Of a stretch of DNA of 14,537 nucleotides, positions 6,348 through 14,537 are shown one piece after another (the first letter of the stretch is position 1; each line of letters starts with the position of its first letter). The notes beneath the pieces were generated by a model. It made no database searches. It saw only the letters and a list, made by a program, of their open reading frames with translations, and was not told the DNA's origin. The stretch comes from JADIYM01 sp964641945 (lineage in GTDB: Bacteria > Acidobacteriota > Blastocatellia > UBA7656 > JADIYM01): contig CAZXLQ010000119.1 of the NCBI GenBank assembly GCA_964641945.1, positions 1 to 14,537 on the forward strand, read 5' to 3'. Both the position numbers and the translations under genes were made by a program.

Positions 6348-8105
6348 CTACGCCTGCTGCGACGTGACGACTTCCTGTGGCTGGACGGAAGCTCCAACCA
6401 GCATCCCGGACTTCGCCATTTCCATCTTCGCAAGCCAGTCCGGACGAATCGAGGCGATCAACTCGTCTCGCGTGACGTGCGGGAGAGGAGTTCCGCCATA
6501 GAGCTTGCCGGACTTGTGCAACCAGGACTCCGGCACCGTCTTGCTGAACTGGACGAGCGGCCACGTGAAATTAGGACCGTTGACTCGACGCAGCCTTGTC
6601 GCCCAGACGACGAGCGAACCGAGCCCGAACGACACCTTGCCCCACGTCGACTGGAGGCCGATCGACGACGCAAGCCGCCAGGCCTTCATGATCACCTGCC
6701 ACTGCAGCTTCGTGAGTTGCTGCGTCTCACGGATGCCGTCCGCCTTCTCCATTCGTGTCTTGAGCAGCGGAGTGAAGATGGACGGAACCCACATGCAGTA
6801 CAGCCCTCGGCGTTCGGCTTCGTAGAGCATGTCGAGCGTCGCCATCGAATCTTCGTCCGTCTCGTCAGGCGACCCCACGATGAGCGTGCAGACCGGGAAC
6901 CAGTTGTGCTTGTTGAGGACCGCTAGTCCCTCGAGCACGACGTCGGGCCAGTGCTTCACGTCGAACGGCAGCGCCTTGCCCGCCATGATCTTCTTGGCAA
7001 TGCGGACCGAACCAGTCTCGATACCGATCAGGGGAGCGAGCGCCCTACCTTCCGGATGTGTGCTCACGGCACCAAGCTTGATCGGGCTCTTGTCGAGCAG
7101 GATCTCGCTCAACTCGCCGATCAATTCGGGATCCACGAGCGCGGGAGCCATGGTGGCGTGCGACAGCGTCACATACTCGACGCCCGGAACCGCGACGATC
7201 GACCGATAGAGATCCAGCAACTCATCGCGATTCGGCACGAAGAACGGCAGTCCGCCCTCGTCGGTTTGCCAGACGAACATGTCTTCCGTCGCTAGCGAAA
7301 CCTGTTTGTTGCCTGCAGCCACGTTGGCCTCGACGGCCTTGAGAATTCCGTCCTTCGGAAACGAGATCCGTGGGTTCAGGTCCGGGAGGCAGAATGAACA
7401 CTTGCGCCCGCAGCCCGTCGTCATCTCGATTACCCCGAACGACGTCCGCGTCGTCGGGATGATCATCTCGTCGATGCGGGACGGGTGGTGCGGCTCGATT
7501 CGTTTCGGAATCGGCTCGCCATCGACCGCCTGCCGGAACAGGCTGATCGTACCGGCCGACTCCGCACGACCGTTGACGACGCAATCGATGCCGAACTCCT
7601 CGTGCGTGTCCGTCTCGTCGATCTGCCAGGCACCGGAGCCGCCCAGGATCACCTTGAAATTGTCGCGGTTCGGATGTTCCTTGATGATCTTGAACATCTT
7701 CCGCGCATAGATCGAATTCACGGGTTCCTTCGAGCTACCGAAGATCGAGGCGTAGACGCCGGCGGCGAAGGTCGTTCCCAGCGGATTGTGCGTCGAGATG
7801 CCTACGACTCGCGTGTCCGGACCGAGAAATTTCTCGAGGTCGTCCGGATAGCAGACCACGACATTGTCTGCCCCGAATTCGCGCGCCAGGACGTCCTCGA
7901 CGACCCGCAAGCCAGCCGGGGCCGTCCCCGCGCTGCCGTCTTCATGACGGGGAACGTCGCGCCACATCGGGTACTTCTTGTCGATCACCCATTCCATCCA
8001 GCCGGGAATGGATGCGAGCGACATCTGAATGAAGAACCCTGCGTGATCTATGCTCTCCGTGAGCGGAGCAGTGAGAACCACCTGCTTCCCCCGAGTCGGA
8101 CCCAT
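6348..8105 (-). CDS. B12-binding-type radical SAM protein, function unknown
   Basis: A 585-residue enzyme with the architecture of the B12-binding radical SAM class. The N-terminal part (about 60-215) has the alternating strand/helix pattern of a cobalamin-binding Rossmann domain (VVGIS, VILGGSGAW, DCVVNGRAE), but I see no DxHxxG motif that would supply the lower axial histidine. The radical SAM domain follows with CGRKCSFC, whose cysteines C232, C236 and C239 should bind the 4Fe-4S cluster and SAM. Further typical elements are GIETGSVRIAKKIMAGK and CTLIVGSPDETDED. A C-terminal segment of about 110 residues is unassigned. The start has GGAGG five bases upstream. Members of this class do methylations, ring contractions or other radical rearrangements, but the substrate cannot be read here. 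The neighbouring acyl-CoA dehydrogenase lies behind a hairpin and is not obviously the same pathway. Confidence 0.92.
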   Translation of the reverse strand: MGPTRGKQVVLTAPLTESIDHAGFFIQMSLASIPGWMEWVIDKKYPMWRDVPRHEDGSAGTAPAGLRVVEDVLAREFGADNVVVCYPDDLEKFLGPDTRVVGISTHNPLGTTFAAGVYASIFGSSKEPVNSIYARKMFKIIKEHPNRDNFKVILGGSGAWQIDETDTHEEFGIDCVVNGRAESAGTISLFRQAVDGEPIPKRIEPHHPSRIDEMIIPTTRTSFGVIEMTTGCGRKCSFCLPDLNPRISFPKDGILKAVEANVAAGNKQVSLATEDMFVWQTDEGGLPFFVPNRDELLDLYRSIVAVPGVEYVTLSHATMAPALVDPELIGELSEILLDKSPIKLGAVSTHPEGRALAPLIGIETGSVRIAKKIMAGKALPFDVKHWPDVVLEGLAVLNKHNWFPVCTLIVGSPDETDEDSMATLDMLYEAERRGLYCMWVPSIFTPLLKTRMEKADGIRETQQLTKLQWQVIMKAWRLASSIGLQSTWGKVSFGLGSLVVWATRLRRVNGPNFTWPLVQFSKTVPESWLHKSGKLYGGTPLPHVTRDELIASIRPDWLAKMEMAKSGMLVGASVQPQEVVTSQQA

Positions 8106-8110
8106 GTGTG

Positions 8111-8115
8111 CCTCC
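8111..8115 (-). promoter_or_regulatory. ribosome binding site of the radical SAM gene
   Basis: GGAGG stands five bases before the ATG at 8105. The remaining 8116-8220 gap after the glycosyltransferase stop holds a GC-rich stretch but no promoter I would defend. Confidence 0.7.
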
Positions 8116-8220
8116 GAGAAAAAAGTCTTCCGCGCGAACGACGGTTTGTATCACGACTTCGGCCAAAACTCCCAATCATGACGCGAGGATCGAGGGGGAC
8201 CGGGCCCCGCGGCGTCGCGG

Positions 8221-9180
8221 CTACCGAGTCCCCGTCCACGGCGTGAAGACCTCTAGTACCTCGCGGTCCGAACGCACCGCCGCCGCAATCTCGCGATTTC
8301 GCCGCTCGCGGACTTCCCGACGCCGGAACAGGGCCTCGATGAGCCCGTCGATGAACGAAAGATCGCCCCGCACGGGCGCTGTCAGCGCCAGCAAAGCCGT
8401 CCGGACCAGGTGACTTCGCCACATCTTCGGATCGTGTATGTGAATCCAGTGAGCCAGCAACCGATTCCGGTGCTCGATCGCGCGAACGTCGTACCGTCTG
8501 AACCTCGATCCGATGGTCGACGACACCTTGTGCCGCACGCGGCTCTCCGGCTCGAACAACACGCGCCAGCCACGTTTCCATGCCCGATAACTGAGCTCGA
8601 CGTCTTCCCAGTAGAACGGCGAAAAAAGTGCGTCGAATCCGCCGAGCTCGGCGAGCTTCTGCCTCGAGAACGCCGACGCGCCCCCCGACGCGAAAATCGA
8701 TGGCCACTCGCCCGTCCCCGTCGGCTGGTAGCCTGCGTGCACGCGCAGGAACCCGCGCGAGAACGCTCCGAGCTTGCCGACTCCGGACGTGGCTCCGGTT
8801 TCGAGATTCGTCGTCTCGCACGCAACGGCAAACACGTCCGGCGCATTGAAATGGCCCACGAGCGGCGCAATGAATCCCTCGTCGACCTCGACGTCGTTGT
8901 TGAGCAACAATACGACCGGATGACGGGCGCGCTCGAATCCGGTGTTGCACGCGTGCGCGAAGCCCTCGTTCGTCCTTTTCATCAGCAGATCGACGGCACC
9001 CGGATGCGTCTCGGCGAGCCAGAAGGCGGTGTCGTCCGTGCCACCATCGTCGACGACGAGGATCTCGACTTCACGACCAGTCGACGTCCGATACCAATCG
9101 GCCGCCGCGATAACCGATGGAAGGAATCGTTCGAGTAGATGCCGGCCGTTCCAGGTCGGGATGACGATGCTGACGTCCAC
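8221..9180 (-). CDS. family 2 glycosyltransferase
   Basis: A 319-residue GT-A fold glycosyltransferase of the rhamnosyltransferase-like branch of GT2. It likely transfers a nucleotide-activated sugar to a cell-surface polysaccharide or lipid-linked acceptor at the cytosolic face of the membrane. The start SIVIPTWNGR and VVDDGGTDD (D44, D45) bind the nucleotide. LLNNDVEVD (about 92-100) is the metal-binding DXD equivalent, and FYWEDVELSYRAW holds the catalytic-region ED pair (E192, D193). HKVSSTIGSR and a basic C-terminal part with hydrophobic helices complete it. The start is a GTG at 9180, ten bases after the end of the channel gene, without a strong ribosome binding site, so translation may depend on the upstream gene. 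It is the third gene of a probable operon with the channel and the helical-repeat protein. No other polysaccharide genes are in view, so the acceptor is unknown. Confidence 0.94.
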   Translation of the reverse strand: MDVSIVIPTWNGRHLLERFLPSVIAAADWYRTSTGREVEILVVDDGGTDDTAFWLAETHPGAVDLLMKRTNEGFAHACNTGFERARHPVVLLLNNDVEVDEGFIAPLVGHFNAPDVFAVACETTNLETGATSGVGKLGAFSRGFLRVHAGYQPTGTGEWPSIFASGGASAFSRQKLAELGGFDALFSPFYWEDVELSYRAWKRGWRVLFEPESRVRHKVSSTIGSRFRRYDVRAIEHRNRLLAHWIHIHDPKMWRSHLVRTALLALTAPVRGDLSFIDGLIEALFRRREVRERRNREIAAAVRSDREVLEVFTPWTGTR

Positions 9181-9189
9181 GGTCGAAGG

Positions 9190-10236
9190 CTATTTCTCGG
9201 CGGCCCCTACGGGCAACGAGAGCTCCGCGAGTCCGTCGAGGCCAGCTCGCCGGCCGACGGCCACGATCTTGTCGCCTCCGGAAACTCGCGTCTCGGCCGT
9301 GGGATTGAACAGCATGTCGCCACCCGGCCGAACTATTGCGACGATGATCACGTCGAACCTCGATCGAATGCCGGAATCGCGCAGAGACGAGCCATCGATG
9401 ACGGAGCCCGCCTGCACCGCAACCTCCTCGAGCCCGAGGTCCAGCGCATCGTCGGTGGTTGCGAGCTCGAGAAACTGCAGGACTGACGGCTGCGTGAGCG
9501 CCTGCACGATCTGCTGCGCACCGGTGCGCAACGGCGAGATCACCTTGTTCGCGCCGGCCTTTCGAAGCTTGGGCATCGTCGATTCTTCGTTGGCCCGAGC
9601 AACGATCATGAGGCCAGGGGCCAGGTCTCTGGCCGTCAGCGCCGTGTAGACGTTGTCGGAATCGGACGGCAGCGCGCAGACAAGCCCCCGGGCACGGTCG
9701 ATCCCGGCACGTTCGAGCACGTCCTCGCGCGTCGCGTCCCCGAGCAGTACGACCCAGCCTTCGGCGTCGATTGTCTCCGCGACCTCGCGCTCGCGTTCCA
9801 CGACGACGAAGTCAACGCCCTCGCCCGCCAGGCCGTGACCGACGAGCGACCCGACGCGCCCCGCACCGCAGATAATGAAGTGGTCCTTGAGGTTTTCGAG
9901 TCTTTTCTGCATTCGCCGTTTCTCCCGCGTCTCGAGCAACTCGCCCTGGATGAGCACCTGAACGAGCAGCGTCAGTGAGTAACCGAGTGTGCCGACGCCG
10001 CCCAGGACCAGGATGATCGTGAAGACACGGCCGGAATCCGTCATTCCGGCAGGTTCATTGAATCCTATGGTTGCAAGGGTGATGACCGAGAAATAAAGGC
10101 AGGTGAACCACGGCCATCCCTCGACGAGCCGGAACCCAACCGTCCCCGCGGCGAGAAGTCCGGCGACGAGATAGATGGCGACGACGACACGGCGACGCGG
10201 CGCTTTCAGGTAAGGGTCTCGATCGACGATGGCCAT
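9190..10236 (-). CDS. two-TM potassium-channel-like protein with RCK (TrkA-N/TrkA-C) domains
   Basis: A 348-residue inner-membrane channel of the MthK/Kch style. TM1 is at about residues 17-35, a pore helix and selectivity filter at 42-61 (ITLATIGFNE), and TM2 at 71-97. A charged linker leads to an RCK N-terminal Rossmann domain with IICGAGRVGS (GxGxxG at 124-129) and an acidic residue ending the second strand (VVVERE). Then comes a TrkA-C-like domain to the C-terminus. The RCK ring would gate the pore in response to nucleotide or ion. The filter is odd: the usual TVGYGD reads TIGFNE, replacing the second glycine by asparagine. The ATG at 10236 has GAGGAG 11 bases upstream, slightly far. The gene follows the helical-repeat gene by 28 bp and precedes the glycosyltransferase by 9 bp, so all three are probably co-transcribed. 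Confidence 0.93.
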   Translation of the reverse strand: MAIVDRDPYLKAPRRRVVVAIYLVAGLLAAGTVGFRLVEGWPWFTCLYFSVITLATIGFNEPAGMTDSGRVFTIILVLGGVGTLGYSLTLLVQVLIQGELLETREKRRMQKRLENLKDHFIICGAGRVGSLVGHGLAGEGVDFVVVEREREVAETIDAEGWVVLLGDATREDVLERAGIDRARGLVCALPSDSDNVYTALTARDLAPGLMIVARANEESTMPKLRKAGANKVISPLRTGAQQIVQALTQPSVLQFLELATTDDALDLGLEEVAVQAGSVIDGSSLRDSGIRSRFDVIIVAIVRPGGDMLFNPTAETRVSGGDKIVAVGRRAGLDGLAELSLPVGAAEK

Positions 10237-10264
10237 GACGGGATCGACTCCTCGTTCGCCGCGT

Positions 10265-11473
10265 TCATCCCGCCTGACGTTTCACGTACATACGGTTCGC
10301 CATCGTTCGTACAACTTCGGGAATGTTCTTGTTCTGTCCGAGCGCGCGCAGGTCTCTCGACTGAATTCGATTCAGGAAGTTGAGCGTGAGCGCCACGGGA
10401 GTCTTGGGATTGCGGACGAGGTTGTGAATCACCGGGTAGCTTCGCGTCCAGTTGCGACTGATCCCGATGAGGCGAAGCACTTCCTCGTTGACCGACTTCA
10501 GGGCGGCGATCGTCTCGATTTCCTGATCCGTGATTCGCGGATTCATGATCACCGCGGCGCAGACCGGACGGTTCGGATCGCGAATGAGGATCATTCGCAC
10601 TTCACGAGTACCCTTGATGGCGAACCTGATGCGGTCCTTCACGCTCATTCGCGCGATTCGGGCGAGAACGTTGACTCGTTCCTCGAAAACGTCCTTGTCG
10701 ATGATGTCGGCGAACTCCTCGCCCGCCAGAAACTTCTCGACGTCGAACCCTTCGACTTCCTCCACGAGGTCGGGGATTTCATCGATGCTGCCGAACTGCT
10801 GCTCGAACTCCGCGAGCAGTTCGTCACCGGTGTCGATCAGATCGGATTCGATGAACTCGGCAAAGAGATCCTCGATCCGGACGGTCGTCTCGGGCGCGGG
10901 TGGGGGCTCTTCGACCGCTGCGGCGGCATCATCGGACTGCGCTCGCTGCTCTCCCTCGATGATCTGGGCGCCGTATTGCTTCTCGAAGAACTCTTCGCGG
11001 ACTTCCTTCGCTCGCCGCTCGGCCTCAGGGGTCCGGCGGGGATTGGCCAGGATCGCGTCGATGATCGCGGGATGATTGATCAGGGCCTGCTGCTTGAGCG
11101 CAACAAGCTCGATGATTTCGCCCAGCTCGCTGGCGACGGCTATCGCGGCCAGAGCCTCGTCCGGCGTGTTCTTGTGAAAGATAAGCGGCTGGTAGACATC
11201 GCGCGGGATCGAGGTCCACGTCGCGATGAAACCGAGAATCGATGCGGAAGTCTCCGAGCTTTCGACGATCGGTTTGAGCCGATTGGAATCGAAGGTCTGT
11301 ACGGTTGCTCCGACGGCCTGCTGCACCTCCGCGTCGTCGTCGAGGCTGAGCATCCGCAGGGCCTCGAGCATTTCGTCGGGCGCGAGCGGCAACATCCCTT
11401 TCGCCGCTGCGAGCTTGGCCATCTTTGGGGCCTGGCCCGATTCAATTGCCTGCAGGATCGGGTTCGTAGACAG
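10265..11473 (-). CDS. alpha-helical repeat protein of unknown function, apparent CTG start
   Basis: I do not recognise a named family. The protein has 402 residues from the CTG at 11473, or 385 from the ATG at 11422. I prefer CTG because GGGAGGA lies eight bases upstream of it, the ATG has no ribosome binding site, and the 17 extra residues (STNPILQAIESGQAPK) run naturally into LAAAKGMLPL. Two helical halves with short amphipathic, HEAT-like repeats (LAAIAVASELGEIIELVALKQ; VIMNPRITDQEIETIAALK; NPKTPVALTLNFLNRI) flank a central acidic linker rich in Glu, Ala and Pro (about residues 175-265). There is no signal peptide or TM helix, so it is probably cytosolic. The recurring NP-x-TP/IT pattern before helices suggests repeats of one unit at both ends. 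It leads a probable operon with the channel and glycosyltransferase. A scaffold role would be a guess. Confidence 0.85.
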   Translation of the reverse strand: MSTNPILQAIESGQAPKMAKLAAAKGMLPLAPDEMLEALRMLSLDDDAEVQQAVGATVQTFDSNRLKPIVESSETSASILGFIATWTSIPRDVYQPLIFHKNTPDEALAAIAVASELGEIIELVALKQQALINHPAIIDAILANPRRTPEAERRAKEVREEFFEKQYGAQIIEGEQRAQSDDAAAAVEEPPPAPETTVRIEDLFAEFIESDLIDTGDELLAEFEQQFGSIDEIPDLVEEVEGFDVEKFLAGEEFADIIDKDVFEERVNVLARIARMSVKDRIRFAIKGTREVRMILIRDPNRPVCAAVIMNPRITDQEIETIAALKSVNEEVLRLIGISRNWTRSYPVIHNLVRNPKTPVALTLNFLNRIQSRDLRALGQNKNIPEVVRTMANRMYVKRQAG

Positions 11474-11480
11474 GGGCGGA

Positions 11481-11487
11481 TCCTCCC
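11481..11487 (-). promoter_or_regulatory. strong ribosome binding site pointing to a CTG start
   Basis: GGGAGGA ends eight bases before the CTG at 11473. No ATG, GTG or TTG in the reading frame lies between it and the ATG at 11422, which is 58 bases from the motif and too far to use it. The upstream frame is closed by TGA at 11492-11494. Confidence 0.6.
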
Positions 11488-11513
11488 GACGTCAGAGTGC
11501 CAATCGATCAAGA

Positions 11514-11541
11514 GCCGACACGCTCGTTCTAGCGTATCGGC
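11514..11541 (-). terminator. stem-loop terminator downstream of secA
   Basis: The minus-strand transcript has arms GCCGATACGCT and AGCGTGTCGGC around a 6-nt loop, an 11-bp stem with one G-U pair, starting 24 bp after the secA stop. It is followed by TCTTGATCGATT, only a weak T-run. On the opposite strand the same position would be a C-A mismatch, so the stem is better formed in the secA transcript. It probably separates secA from the next operon. Confidence 0.6.
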
Positions 11542-11565
11542 GCCGCACTGAAAAGACGCTCTCGA

Positions 11566-14442
<2,877 letters not shown>

Positions 14443-14452
14443 ATCGCTCTCA

Positions 14453-14465
14453 GCGCCCGAGGCGC
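14453..14465 (-). promoter_or_regulatory. small hairpin in the secA leader
   Basis: GCGCC and GGCGC pair around a triloop (TCG on the minus strand), 10 bases before the secA ATG and touching the weak ribosome binding site. It could lower initiation of secA translation. In E. coli, secA translation is controlled from upstream secM, but no such upstream peptide is visible in the 95 bases available here. Confidence 0.3.
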
Positions 14466-14492
14466 GGAACCTCCACGAAATTCGAAACGACG

Positions 14493-14498
14493 AGTGTA
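14493..14498 (-). promoter_or_regulatory. possible -10 box of a secA promoter
   Basis: TACACT on the minus strand, about 50 bases before the secA start, matches the -10 consensus at four of six positions. The region 16-17 bases further upstream (TTTCCGA) is a poor -35. Weak evidence; the true promoter may lie beyond the window edge. Confidence 0.25.
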
Positions 14499-14537
14499 GC
14501 GCGTTCGGAAAAAGTCGGAAAGGGGGGCACAGAAACC

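Noticed and set aside
10229..11551. 440-codon plus-strand open frame opposite the helical-repeat gene
   Set aside because: The minus frame has a good ribosome binding site, regular helical repeats and tight spacing to the channel gene. The plus frame would run against all neighbours and has no such support.

Overview
This is a GC-rich bacterial chromosomal window in which every gene I can support lies on the minus strand, so transcription runs from the right edge to the left. The secA housekeeping gene, an acyl-CoA dehydrogenase and a large propeller sensor of a style common in Acidobacteriota, Bacteroidota and related soil or sediment lineages suggest an environmental Gram-negative bacterium. 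Acidobacteriota is my best guess, from gene style only. No rRNA, tRNA, CRISPR array, phage gene or transposase is visible.

Layout in the direction of transcription. (1) secA (14442-11566) is complete, with its short leader and a stem-loop terminator behind it. (2) A probable three-gene operon follows: an alpha-helical repeat protein of unknown function (11473-10265, apparently starting at CTG behind a strong ribosome binding site), a two-TM RCK-gated ion channel with an unusual selectivity filter (10236-9190), and a family 2 glycosyltransferase (9180-8221). (3) A B12-binding-type radical SAM protein (8105-6348) and an acyl-CoA dehydrogenase (6250-5066) are separated by a perfect 9-bp hairpin. 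Each has its own good ribosome binding site. (4) About 200 bp of structured, repeat-rich DNA (4868-5065) carries CGCAAAG motifs in an inverted arrangement. (5) The last unit is a pair. The first gene encodes a very large membrane protein (4867-926) with two carboxypeptidase-regulatory-like beta domains, about 14 propeller repeats, a Y_Y_Y-like domain, one transmembrane helix and a cytosolic STAND/AAA-like P-loop NTPase. The second encodes a small unrecognised protein (929-228) whose GTG start overlaps the sensor's TGA. (6) The left edge holds about eight 23-bp tandem repeats, each with an internal palindrome, running off the window.

The most notable object is the pair in (5). Its extracytoplasmic part is built like the sensor of a hybrid two-component system (14 propeller blade motifs plus Y_Y_Y plus one TM helix). 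In place of histidine kinase, receiver and HTH modules it carries an NTPase with intact Walker A and B motifs. That implies transmembrane signalling through nucleotide-dependent switching rather than phosphotransfer, with the coupled downstream protein as the obvious candidate partner. Function and ligand are not determined by the sequence.
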